Source of the DNA: Impatiens glandulifera
Lineage: Eukaryota > Streptophyta > Magnoliopsida > Ericales > Balsaminaceae
NCBI RefSeq assembly: GCF_907164915.1
Contig: NC_061865.1
Location: 54,518,587-54,582,586, forward strand
DNA: 64,000 bases
Reading direction: 5' to 3'
Made by a program: the position numbers and the translations under genes. The notes under the pieces were generated by a model, which had not been told where the DNA came from, searched no databases, and worked only from the letters and a program-made list of their open reading frames with translations. Positions 1 to 9,221 of this stretch are shown here, one piece after another (within the stretch, counting starts at the first letter, position 1; each line of letters opens with the position of its first letter).

Positions 1-602
1 TGAAAAACGTGTGAAAAACGTGAAAAACGTGTTGTAATGTGTGAAAAACGTGAAAACGTATTAAAACGTGTAAAAAATGTGAAAATGTGTGAAAACGTGT
101 AAAAAACGTGTGAAAACGTGAAAAATGTGTGAAAAACGTGTGAAGATGTGTGAAAAACGTGAAAAACGTGTGAAAACGTGTAAAAAACGTGAAAACGTTT
201 AAAACGTCTAGGCTTCTGTGAGTGAACGAGATGAGGATCGTGGAAACGTGTTAAAACGTGTGAAAAACGTGAAAAACGTGTAAAACGTGTAAAACGTGAA
301 AAACGTGTTAAAACTTGTGAAAACGTGTGAATAATGTGTGAAAAACATGAAAAACGTGTGAAAAACGTGAAAACGTGTTGTAATGTGTGAAAAACGTGAA
401 AACGTATTAAAACGTGTAAAAAAACATGAAAACATGTGAAAACGTGAAAAACGTGAAAAACGTTTGAAAAACGTGAAAAACGTGTTAAAACGTGTGAAAA
501 ACGTGAAAATGTGTGAAATAATGAAAAACGTTTTAAAACGTGTGAAAAACGTGTGAAAATGTGAAAAAATGTCAAAAACGTATTAAACGTGCCAAAACGT
601 CA
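1..602. repeat. AACGTG-type minisatellite
   Basis: Short variable units of the type GTGAAAAACGTGTGAAAACG run without a break from the window start to about 600. Each unit contains the ACGT core. Reading frames across it give only F/T/R/N-rich low-complexity peptides and are not genes. The same repeat, in both orientations, builds the element at 40.4-44.4 kb. Confidence 0.9.
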
Positions 603-781
603 AAACATATTTTAAAAGTTAATATTTTGAACCGATATTTTATTTTACAAACATTAGAATTAGAATTGAATTACAATTCTATCATTTTCCCAAACATAGG
701 AATTGGAATTGAATTACAATTCTATCATTTTTCCAAACATAGGAATTGAATTGTAATTCAATGCCAATTCTCATGGAATTG

Positions 782-1154
782 TGATGCGGTGCGAGTCGAA
801 GAGATTGGAAGATAATCTAATTAAGGAAGGGATTGGAAGATATATTCTAATCAAGGAAAGGATTATAATATATATTCTAATTAAGGAAGAGATTACAAGG
901 GATATTCTAAATTAGGTAGGGATATTCTTGTTATGGAAGGAATATCCTAAATTAGTGTAATTAAATTGTAATTAGACGTAATTCCTAATTTAATACGTGT
1001 AAGTCCTATAAATACCCTGAAGGTATTCCATTGTAAAAAGAAAAGAAGATTATTAATCAGAAAACGAGGTTTCCTCAATATCTATCGACTTTCGGTATTC
1101 GTAAGAATCAACGAATCTTGATAAAGGTTCATCCTAGCCACGCACGCTGCATCA
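782..1154 (+). repeat. 5' LTR of the Ty3/gypsy element
   Basis: A 373-bp terminal repeat starting TGATGCGGTG and ending CGCTGCATCA. Line-by-line comparison with 4002-4374 shows no difference. It contains several GGAAGATATATTCTAA-like sub-repeats (about 810-930) and a TATAAATA box at 1007-1014. Confidence 0.95.
1007..1014 (+). promoter_or_regulatory. TATA box in 5' LTR
   Basis: TATAAATA lies about 140 bp before the end of the LTR, a normal place for the retrotransposon promoter; transcription would start some 30 bp downstream, defining the U3/R border. The same motif recurs in the 3' LTR. Confidence 0.6.
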
Positions 1155-1156
1155 GT

Positions 1157-1166
1157 TGGTATCAGA
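1157..1166 (+). other. Primer-binding site (initiator tRNA-Met)
   Basis: TGGTATCAGA starts two bases after the 5' LTR and is complementary to the 3' end of plant initiator tRNA-Met. Ten bases match, then the sequence diverges. This is the minus-strand priming site used by many plant LTR retrotransposons. Confidence 0.8.
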
Positions 1167-1185
1167 TTCCAGTCGACCCTGAGGT

Positions 1186-4035
1186 ATGCCGCCCCGAAGA
1201 CAGCCGCGCAACCCTACCCCTGGTGCTGATGATGGTGACCTTGCTGAGTTGCGACGTGAAAACGCTGAGTTTCGCCGTGATAACGACGATTTGAAGCGGC
1301 AGGTTGAATGGTTGACGCAGCGGATGGATGCATCTATGCACATGCACCACCCTGAAGATGATGTTACGATGACAGATGAAAACCCTCTCGGTGGTCTTCG
1401 GAATCGATCCCCTGAACGCCCCAATCATCGCTGGGAGCAGGCTTTCAGGGTGGACATCCCTAAGTTCGATGGTAGTCTATCACCGGAAGAGTTTATTGAT
1501 TGGCTTTCTCAGGTTGAAGAGATTCTGGATTTCAAGGAAGTTCCTGCAGATCGTCGTGTACCCCTTGTTACGATCCGCTTACATGGTCGTGCACAAGCAT
1601 GGTGGCAGCAGTTGAAACAGACACGTGTTCGTCATGGTAAGGCAAAGCTCACGAATTGGGACAAATTCAGGAAGCATATTAGGGCTGCGTTTCTACCATA
1701 TAATTACGAACGTAACCTGTACCAGCGGTTCCAGAATCTTCGTCAGGGTTCTCGTTCCGTGGATGACTATTCCACTGAGTTTTACACCTTTGTGGCTCGT
1801 GTTGACCTGTCTGAGTCCCCTCTCCAGTTGGTTTCTCGCTATATTGGTGGCCTTCGCCTCCAGTTGCAGGATATTTTGAATATGTTTGATCCCTTGACTG
1901 TTTCTGAGGCACATCAGCGTGCTTCACAGGCTGAGAAACAGCTAGCCAGGCGCGGTTCGGGTAGCTTTGGAAAACAGGTTGTCCCCACTAGTGGCATTGG
2001 TTCTTCTTCCCAGTCGGCCCATCCCACCCCAGCCCCCCCTCGCGGCACTACAGCCCCCCCGCAGGGACGTCCCGGTGGCTTGCGTTGTTTCAATTGTGGT
2101 GAAGTTGGCCATCGCCAAGCAGAGTGTCGCAACCCAAAGTCCACCAATCGTGGTCTTTTTACTGAGGTGGATGATCCTGACTCTGCTCTTCCTTCAGATT
2201 CAGCCCCAGTGTACGATGTTTATGATGATGAGGCAGCGGAGGAGTATGTTTCTGGTGATGTTGGCCCCCTTTTGGTGATTCGTCGATCATGTTTAACCCC
2301 TCGTGCTCCTGACAACGAGTGGTTACGCAATAATCTGTTCCATTCCACTTGTACCATCGGTGGCAAAGTTTGCACCTTCATCATTGATGCTGGGAGTTGT
2401 GAGAATGTGATTTCTGAGGTTGCAGTTTCGAAGCTGGGTCTGTCCACTGAACCTCACCCCAAGCCTTATCGTCTGTCCTGGCTGAGTCAAGGTACGGATG
2501 TTACAGTTTCCAAGCGCGTACTTGTTAATTTTTCCATTGGTTCCCATTATCGTGATGCTGTATATTGTGATGTGGTTCCTATGGATGCTTGTCACCTTTT
2601 ACTTGGTCGCCCTTGGCAGTTTGATCATTCTGTTATACATGATGGGCGTGCTAATACCTACACGTTCTTATTTCATGGTACCAAGATTGTGTTGATGCCA
2701 AATCAGCCCAAGAAGGGTGCTGCCCCCACTCATCATGCGTCCCCCCCTACCACCTTGTTGTCTCGGGGTCCTTTTCAGACCGCCATGGTCGAATCGGGCA
2801 TGGTGTTTGCTCCATTTTGTTCGCTGATTACCTGTGGTGCTAGTTCTGAGGTGCCTATTCCAGTGCAGCCGCTGTTACAGGAGTTTGCAGATGTCTTTCC
2901 TGAGAATCTGCCTTGTGCCTTGCCTCCTTTGCGTGATATCCAGCATCACATTGACTTGGTTCCAGGTGCTGCCCTACCAAACCGTTCTCATTACCGCATG
3001 AGTCCCAAAGAACATGAAGAGTTGCGTAGACAGGTGGAGGACTTGCTGGCTAAGGGACACATTCGAGAGAGCCTTAGTCCCTGTGCTGTCCCGGCCCTTC
3101 TTACCCCAAAAAAGGATGGGTCTTGGCGTATGTGCATTGATAGTCGTGCTATCAACAAGATTACAGTGCGTTATCGGTTTCCTATTCCCCGGTTGGATGA
3201 CTTGTTGGATCAGTTGGGTGGTGCTGTGGCTGTTGCACAGCTTTATTTCAGGGATGTGTATCGCCTTCATGGACTTCCTGCCTCCATAGTTTCTGATCGG
3301 GACACTCGCTTTGTGAGTCACTTTTGGAGGAGTCTTTGGCGTTTGGTTAATACTCAGCTGAATTTTAGCAGTGCCTATCACCCGCAAACTGATGGCCAAA
3401 CTGAAGTTGTTAATAGGTCTTTGGGGAACCTTCTGCGCAGTTTAATTGGGGATCATCCTAAGGCTTGGGATCTGAAGCTGCCTCAGGCCGAGTTTGCTCA
3501 CAATCATGCTGTTAATCGCTCCACTGGTTTCAGTCCTTTCCATGTGATTTACGGGCTGTCTCCGCGTGCTCCTCTTGATTTGTTAGCGCTGCCCAGCAAG
3601 GTGCGTCCTCATTCCACTGCTGCGGATTTTGTTGGTCAGTTGGCTCAGGTTCATCAGACCACTCATGACCGTTTGGTTGCTGCTACTGCCAAGTACAAGG
3701 AGAAGGCTGATTCGAGAAGGCGTGCTGTTGATTTTGAAGTTGGTGACTTTGTGTGGGCTATTCTGACTAAGGATCGTTTTCCAGCTCATGAATATAGCAA
3801 GCTTGCTGCTAAGAAGATTGGTCCTGTTGAGATTGTGGAGAAGATCAACCCCAATGCTTATCGTTTACGCCTTCCCAGCCATGTGCGTACCTCTGATGTG
3901 TTCAATGTGAAGCATCTTGTTCCTTTTGTGGGTGAGTCTTCTTCTGATGAGGATGATGCGGTTCCAGATTCGAGGACGAATCTTTTCTACCCTGGGGGGA
4001 ATGATGCGGTGCGAGTCGAAGAGATTGGAAGATAA
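1186..4035 (+). CDS. Ty3/gypsy Gag-protease-(partial RT)-(partial integrase) fusion polyprotein
   Basis: Intact 949-codon frame. Seen in order: retrotransposon Gag (about residues 86-235, with AWWQQL near 138), a CCHC zinc knuckle CFNCGEVGHRQAEC (301-314), a retropepsin-like segment FIIDAGSCENVIS (about 398-410; the usual D-S/T-G reads D-A-G), and the RT N-terminus including MCIDSRAINK (649-658) up to about residue 680. The frame then jumps directly into integrase, with SDRD (second catalytic Asp, 704) and QTDGQTE (Glu 740): 35 residues between them, as in D,D35E. The RT active-site motif, RNase H, the integrase zinc finger and the first integrase Asp are absent. The join near nt 3222-3235 keeps frame. 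The C-terminus has a GPY/F-like module but no chromodomain that I can see. The stop codon lies 34 bp inside the 3' LTR. Start chosen as the first ATG after the primer site. Confidence 0.92.
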   Translation: MPPRRQPRNPTPGADDGDLAELRRENAEFRRDNDDLKRQVEWLTQRMDASMHMHHPEDDVTMTDENPLGGLRNRSPERPNHRWEQAFRVDIPKFDGSLSPEEFIDWLSQVEEILDFKEVPADRRVPLVTIRLHGRAQAWWQQLKQTRVRHGKAKLTNWDKFRKHIRAAFLPYNYERNLYQRFQNLRQGSRSVDDYSTEFYTFVARVDLSESPLQLVSRYIGGLRLQLQDILNMFDPLTVSEAHQRASQAEKQLARRGSGSFGKQVVPTSGIGSSSQSAHPTPAPPRGTTAPPQGRPGGLRCFNCGEVGHRQAECRNPKSTNRGLFTEVDDPDSALPSDSAPVYDVYDDEAAEEYVSGDVGPLLVIRRSCLTPRAPDNEWLRNNLFHSTCTIGGKVCTFIIDAGSCENVISEVAVSKLGLSTEPHPKPYRLSWLSQGTDVTVSKRVLVNFSIGSHYRDAVYCDVVPMDACHLLLGRPWQFDHSVIHDGRANTYTFLFHGTKIVLMPNQPKKGAAPTHHASPPTTLLSRGPFQTAMVESGMVFAPFCSLITCGASSEVPIPVQPLLQEFADVFPENLPCALPPLRDIQHHIDLVPGAALPNRSHYRMSPKEHEELRRQVEDLLAKGHIRESLSPCAVPALLTPKKDGSWRMCIDSRAINKITVRYRFPIPRLDDLLDQLGGAVAVAQLYFRDVYRLHGLPASIVSDRDTRFVSHFWRSLWRLVNTQLNFSSAYHPQTDGQTEVVNRSLGNLLRSLIGDHPKAWDLKLPQAEFAHNHAVNRSTGFSPFHVIYGLSPRAPLDLLALPSKVRPHSTAADFVGQLAQVHQTTHDRLVAATAKYKEKADSRRRAVDFEVGDFVWAILTKDRFPAHEYSKLAAKKIGPVEIVEKINPNAYRLRLPSHVRTSDVFNVKHLVPFVGESSSDEDDAVPDSRTNLFYPGGNDAVRVEEIGR
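3994..4001 (+). other. Polypurine tract
   Basis: GGGGGGAA lies directly before the 3' LTR, the expected plus-strand priming site of an LTR retrotransposon. It overlaps the end of the coding frame. Confidence 0.75.
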
Positions 4036-4374
4036 TCTAATTAAGGAAGGGATTGGAAGATATATTCTAATCAAGGAAAGGATTATAATATATATTCTAA
4101 TTAAGGAAGAGATTACAAGGGATATTCTAAATTAGGTAGGGATATTCTTGTTATGGAAGGAATATCCTAAATTAGTGTAATTAAATTGTAATTAGACGTA
4201 ATTCCTAATTTAATACGTGTAAGTCCTATAAATACCCTGAAGGTATTCCATTGTAAAAAGAAAAGAAGATTATTAATCAGAAAACGAGGTTTCCTCAATA
4301 TCTATCGACTTTCGGTATTCGTAAGAATCAACGAATCTTGATAAAGGTTCATCCTAGCCACGCACGCTGCATCA
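4002..4374 (+). repeat. 3' LTR of the Ty3/gypsy element
   Basis: A 373-bp repeat identical by eye to 782-1154. It carries the last codons and stop of the polyprotein frame (4033-4035) and is followed by the second AATTG target copy. Confidence 0.95.
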
Positions 4375-4437
4375 AATTGGAATTAGAATTCCAATGCCAA
4401 TTCCAATTCCAATTCCCCATCATCAAACACACCCTTA

Positions 4438-5880
4438 GTGATGTCCGAGTTTATGATAGTTATTAGGAAATTTGGATTGATGCGGCTAATATGGCCGACG
4501 TACATAATTGGCGGGTTAAAATCCCAATTATTTTTTAGTGTACTATCTGGTTGAAGAGAAATCGTCGAACTGATCGTAATCGCTCGATACATATCATTTA
4601 CAATGTTATTATTATGATGCTTTCTGAGATTAATTCTGAAAAATAAGTAAAGTCCGTCGGGAGTTAATTATTTTTCTCGATAATTTATAAGCTCGATAAC
4701 TTATTGAGTATTTTATTTTTTATTTATTTTTTCTTTATGTCATGTTTTTTTTTTCGTTTGAACACAAATAATTTTTATCACTTTTAATATATATATACTT
4801 TAAAAAAAATTATTATTAAATTTGAAAGTGTATATTAGATAATTTGTTTTTAACAAATTCACCTAAAAAGAGGTCAACGTTAAACAAGTTAATATTTATT
4901 ATCGAATTCAACCTAAGATAATTTATTTAAAAACATTTTCTTGTTAAATATCTAATTAATGTCAACTTTAATCCACATAGTAGTCTATTTATTTAAAAAC
5001 TAATTTTATTATTTTATATTAAATGTCAAATTCAATTAATCAAAAATCAATATTCAACTAAGGCATAAATAAATGTTCAGCCTTTTTTAACCAAAGCAAA
5101 AATGAATTAAATCTAAAAGTTATAATTATTTAAATAATTATTCTTAGTTTGACACTAATGAGCATGCCCTAAATGAAGGATTCTTGGAACAAGTTCACAT
5201 ACTTAAAAGATGAGTCTCTTATTAGAAAATTTTAAAATAAAGGTACAAACAATGTTGCAAACCCTTATTCCTATTTAGTACAAATGTTAATTTTAATAAA
5301 AACTAATTTATGTGAACATAATTTTATTATACATATATTTTAAAATTTGTTAACATTTTCTTGTTTAAACTTAAATTTTAGGCCTAACTTAAAGGGAAAA
5401 AAAGAAGAAGTTTTCCTAGTTATTTAAATAAATATATTAAAACATAATTTCTGTTTAGTTAAGAGTTATTTAAAACTAAAATAAAATAAATTGTCACTTA
5501 ACTATATATTTTTTATCATTAAATTATTAAAAAAATTAAATATCAATAACTTATATTTGTTAAAAGAAGAGTTAAAACTAGCTATAGCACTGTACACTGC
5601 CCATCTGCCACAATTTTAACACGACAGCACTGGTATATCACATGCAAACTTATTTTAAAAAATATATATATAAGTATATTATGCATAAAAAAATTTGGCA
5701 GCCTTTTTTTTATAAATGATATTATTTTAATTTATAATTGTAATTTGATTTTAAATACTAATTACTTTTTAGTAACAAACTGCACAAGTTAAAGCAAAAA
5801 AGACTTATTTCCTTTCATTATAAAAAAACATGGTAAGGTTCTTTCTCATGGGGTGTAATTAGTAAATGGATACACTCCTC
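4438..5880. other. AT-rich non-coding stretch
   Basis: No credible ORF or RNA gene seen. The sequence is paralogous to about 9240-10600. It is the 3' flank of the SAUR gene on the minus strand. Confidence 0.7.
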
Positions 5881-5993
5881 GGCAAGAACAAACACATATG
5901 AAAGGTTTAACAACTCAAACAAACATAACCCTAAAACTACATATGAAAATTTGACAACTCAAACAAACAGGACCGATCAAAATTGAAGAAAAC

Positions 5994-6311
5994 TCATTTC
6001 ATCTTAAGCATAGATGTGAGAGATCTAAAGACAACTTCTTCACAAGGAAGAGTAAGACCCATATCATGATCGAAGCCATACTCCTCCTCTGCTCGTCGGA
6101 GAAGAAATTGAAACTCCGGTTGGTTAAGGAAAGAGATTGGAATAACATGTCTAACTCTGTTTTTTCCAACATAAACAGCAAAATGACCTTTAGGAACATC
6201 ATGAGGAAGACGGTTGCTGTTTTTTTCTTCTAGGCTTGAACATCTTCTTAGGATCTGCTTCAGAATGGTAACTTGTGCCAATTTGTTTGATTTCTTGATA
6301 GTCATTTCCAT
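5994..6311 (-). CDS. SAUR: SAUR family protein, SAUR50-like
   Basis: A 105-aa intronless SAUR. The frame is open upstream to 6413, but the start at 6311 ([13 protein letters not shown]) fits the family; the extra N-terminal residues would be low-complexity translated 5' UTR. Seen: basic N-terminus with [11 protein letters not shown], then the SAUR core [51 protein letters not shown]. One Gly of the usual MGGLTIPC is missing. The N-terminus and the [12 protein letters not shown] ending resemble Arabidopsis SAUR50-type proteins. Family knowledge: SAURs inhibit PP2C.D phosphatases and so favour H+-ATPase activity and cell expansion. A TATATA motif lies near 6390-6400 in the upstream (higher-coordinate) DNA. 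A broken paralogue lies at 10738-11002. Confidence 0.88.
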   Translation of the reverse strand: MEMTIKKSNKLAQVTILKQILRRCSSLEEKNSNRLPHDVPKGHFAVYVGKNRVRHVIPISFLNQPEFQFLLRRAEEEYGFDHDMGLTLPCEEVVFRSLTSMLKMK

Positions 6312-6419
6312 CTCTTCTTTCTTATGAAGTATAAAGAAAGAGAAAGGAAAGAGAATAGAAGAGATGGAGATTGAGAGAAGTATACAATGGAGATATATAG
6401 GAGGATTGAGCATAACCCT

Positions 6420-7336
6420 AAAAAATAATAATAAATAATTGACACTTATTTTCTTTTCTTTTTTTGTTTTTTTTTTGTTGAGAGTTTTATTTTATAAAAA
6501 AAATTACATAATACCCACTTTTAACTTAAAAACTTTGATATTTTATGTGAACTAACATAATAATTAGTTAATAAGAGTTTGAATTAAGATAAATTGAAAT
6601 GGTTTATTAAGGGGTTTTTGTTTGAAAAGTTAGCTAATTTGGTTAGATGATTTTACTAATTTGAAAAAAAAAATATTTGGTAAGAGATTCATCTGTTTTT
6701 TATACATGCATTCAAACAAGCGTTATCTTAGTAATAAAAACTCAAAAGGAAAAAACAAAAAAATGTTGAAGGTCAAAAATGCCCTAATAATAAATTTGTT
6801 TTATAAGTGCTCTGTCTATTATACAGAAGTTTGGGTTGAAACTCTCTCTCTTATTTATATTTTAAGGACATTTTGGATTGAATTATTAAATGTATTCTTG
6901 AATTATAACTTTGTTCAGATTAAAATTATAAGAAGTTATCAAATGACTAGAGACTAAGCACTAAATAATTCAAATTCAAATGATAAAAGTGACTTTTAAG
7001 AGAAAAAATGTTATAATTTAAACTAATATAAACGTATTAAATTGGAGGAGTGGGTGTAGTAACGGTTTTGAATCATGCTATTGTCCTCCAAATAATAATA
7101 AAAATAATTGTGAGAGACAATTTCTAATTTTTTTATTAATTATTAAACTTGATGTATTTAATATTATAAACAAATTTAATAATGATTAAAACTGAGATAA
7201 ATTAATTGATTATATAATCAAATAAATATATGCCTAAGTAAATTTTATTAATAAAAAATAAATAATGTATCAAAAGAAAATAATACAACAAAAATAATCA
7301 TATCAAATATAAAAAATTAAAAAAAAAATTAAATAA
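6420..7336. other. AT-rich stretch upstream of the SAUR50-like gene
   Basis: Contains the promoter side of the gene at 5994-6311 and otherwise only AT-rich sequence. A reading frame at 6661-6957 begins at TTG and has no recognisable protein features, so I do not call it. Confidence 0.6.
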
Positions 7337-7871
7337 GGCCTTGTTTGGATTGGGGTTTTGAAAAAACCTAGAGAGGGGAAAAAAGGTAATGATTGGTGAT
7401 GATTTTGAGGAAGTGATGATTATTTTTGGTAAAAAGACTTAAAAGGGTATTGATATATATGAATAAAATAAAAAATAATAATTTAAAATAGAGGGTATTT
7501 TAGTATTTTGGTTAATAAAATGAGTGATGTGATTGTTGAGAAGTGATTGATTGAAAAATTGTTTTGGGATAGATTTTTTAAAAAACACAAAGGCCTTGTT
7601 CTCTTTGGGTTATTTGAAAAACTCAAACAAAATCAATTTTCCAATCAATCACTTCTCAACAATCACATCACTCATTTTATTAACCAAAATACTAAAATAC
7701 CCTCTATTTTAAATTATTATTTTTTATTTTATTTATATATATCAATACCCTTTAAGTAATTTTACCAAAAATAATCATTACTTTCTCAAAATTATCACCA
7801 ATCATTATTATTTTCTTCCTCTAGGTTTTTTAAAAAACCCGAATCCAAACAAGCCCAAAGAGAACAAGGCC
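7337..7871. mobile_element. Head-to-head MITE pair forming a 535-bp hairpin
   Basis: GGCCTTGTTTGGATTGGGG at 7337 begins one copy in plus orientation, and a second copy in minus orientation ends at 7871 with ...CAAGGCC. The copies meet near 7590. The outer flanks are TAA on both sides (7334-7336 and 7872-7874), matching a 3-bp PIF/Harbinger (Tourist-like) target duplication for the whole 535-bp unit. A single full copy is at 14687-14951. Nothing is encoded; frames through it are incidental. Confidence 0.82.
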
Positions 7872-7874
7872 TAA

Positions 7875-9196
7875 CATTTAATTTCATTTATTGCAATTAC
7901 AGTTTTTCATACTAAGTACAAAAATCATTTTCACTCTAATAATAAATATTTTTAAAAATTAATTATAATAATGACATAAAAAACTTTGTACTAAATAATC
8001 TCACAATTGTAATTATATATTTTATATATTTAATATTTAAATTTAATAAATGGTTGAGGAGAATGACATACATGTTCGATTTTTAGTATGTCATGACACA
8101 TATTTAAATTCAATGAGAGCACGTGGTAGATTGGTGGTGTGGTCTAGCAGAATCATTTCTCGATTGTATATATGTATTGCATATTGAGGAAAATTGACGA
8201 CTAGAGACTAACTTAGCAAGTTAATGGACATTTCAAACAAATAGTTGCTTACTTTGTTCAGAGACTAGGGAGACAATTGATCACTTATTGGAGTTTGCCC
8301 CTTTTGTGATTGATTTATGAATAAGGTTAGCAAAATGAATTGTTTATGGTTATATTCATAAAAGTGTTTTCGGTGTCATTGTGTCAAATTTGAAAAAATT
8401 GAAATTGTTTGACTTGAATTTTAAAATTGTAAAACTAATGTGCTATCTTTCTGGCTTTTATTAGAAACACGAAAATAATTAAGGCAGAGATTTGTTAGGT
8501 TCTAATTTAGATGTTTTCACTCTATTTAATTTGAGTTTTTAATAAAATGATAATAAATTTTTTCTTTTAAATTTTTGTAATGTAAGGAAAAATATAAATA
8601 ATTTAAAATTTTAATTAATAATTAATTTCTAAATTGATTAAGGATAGATAAAAATAAGATACAAATTCAAACAAACTAATTCAATATAATCAATAATATT
8701 TTTAGAAATAAATAATTAAATAATGTCATGTCATGTCAAACAAGACCGAAGACAATAACCTGTCTGAAACAAGGCATATTTTGACAGATTCACGGACCAA
8801 AATTTAACCGTACCAAAAGAGTACACCTCAAAAAATTGCGGGCTTGCATGATTTACAACTCTTTCTTTTTACTGACAAATGTTAAGAGAGTAAATTTATT
8901 TATAATACATTAAAATATAATATTTATCTGACTTACATAATGTATATAATATAAAATGTTAAATTAATATAAAAGAAGATGTATTAAAAATATTACTAGC
9001 ATACTCCCAATGCAACACGCACTTCTAGTTATTTTTTCCGATAATAGATTCTATTAAAAATAGTTATACTGCAATTGTTTTTATAAACAATATAATAAAT
9101 TATAATTAAATTTATAATTAAAATGGTCTGTTATGATTAATAATTGTATATATACCAACAGAAATTTGAATTAGTAACTTACTTATTTTTTAAATA
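7875..9196. other. AT-rich intergenic stretch with one conserved segment
   Basis: No gene seen. The segment at about 8760-9060, including TTGACAGATTCACGG and GAGTACACCTCAAAA, is paralogous to 12735-13045 and marks the distal part of the duplicated block. The rest is unremarkable AT-rich DNA. Confidence 0.6.
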
Positions 9197-9221
9197 ATAT
9201 ATATATATATATATATATATA
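9197..9221. repeat. (AT)n microsatellite
   Basis: About twelve uninterrupted AT dinucleotides near the junction between the two copies of the duplicated block. Confidence 0.9.

Larger units (their letters stand above)
782..4374 (+). mobile_element. Complete but pol-deleted Ty3/gypsy LTR retrotransposon
   Basis: This 3593-bp element is bounded by two 373-bp LTRs that I read as identical and by a 5-bp target duplication AATTG (777-781 and 4375-4379). LTR ends are TGATGC...GCATCA. A primer-binding site matching initiator tRNA-Met starts at 1157 and a polypurine tract lies at 3994-4001. One continuous frame (1186-4035) encodes Gag, protease and a fused RT-start/integrase-end. The catalytic part of RT, all of RNase H and the N-terminal half of integrase are missing. 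Identical LTRs imply a very recent insertion, so the element was presumably mobilised by enzymes from a full-length relative. It is nested in foldback element copy 1. Confidence 0.95.
1..4434. mobile_element. Foldback-type satellite element, copy 1 (left part outside window, split by LTR element)
   Basis: This is the right portion of a repeat-built element that continues beyond the window's left edge. Positions 1-600 are imperfect repeats of an AACGTG-type motif. Positions 603-781 and 4375-4434 form an AATTC/GAATT-rich terminal domain ending in ATCAAACACACCC (4422-4434), followed by TTA (4435-4437). Read in reverse complement, the end matches the left end of the complete copy at 40357-44414 through the terminal domain into the repeats. 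The Ty3/gypsy element at 782-4374 is inserted in the terminal domain. The end motif and TTA flank resemble PIF/Harbinger termini, but no transposase is visible. Confidence 0.75.
4438..9060. repeat. Tandem segmental duplication, copy 1 (SAUR50-like block)
   Basis: The block from about 4440 to 9060 recurs, diverged and with indels, at about 9240-13045. Matching landmarks are the AACTGATCGTAATCG segment (4568 vs 9368), AAGGCATAAATAAATGTTCA (5060 vs 9840), the SAUR gene (5994 vs 10738) and the TTGACAGATTCACGG segment (8772 vs 12766). Copy 1 is longer partly because of the MITE pair at 7337-7871. Confidence 0.8.

Noticed and set aside
1..602. CRISPR-like array (short repeats)
   Set aside because: Units are degenerate, contiguous and without unique spacers; the window is a plant nuclear region.
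208..749. Open frames in the satellite (for example 208-435 minus, 561-749 plus)
   Set aside because: They encode F/T/R/H or K/N repeats produced by the AACGTG minisatellite and have no protein-like composition.
1152..3789. Antisense and alternative-frame ORFs inside the gypsy polyprotein
   Set aside because: Shadows of the 949-codon frame.
6312..6413. N-terminal extension of the SAUR50-like protein to 139 aa
   Set aside because: The extra residues are low-complexity translation of the leader and TATA region; the ATG at 6311 fits the family.
6661..6957. 98-codon frame
   Set aside because: Begins with TTG, K/N/Y/I-rich, no homologue recognised, and not present in the paralogous block.
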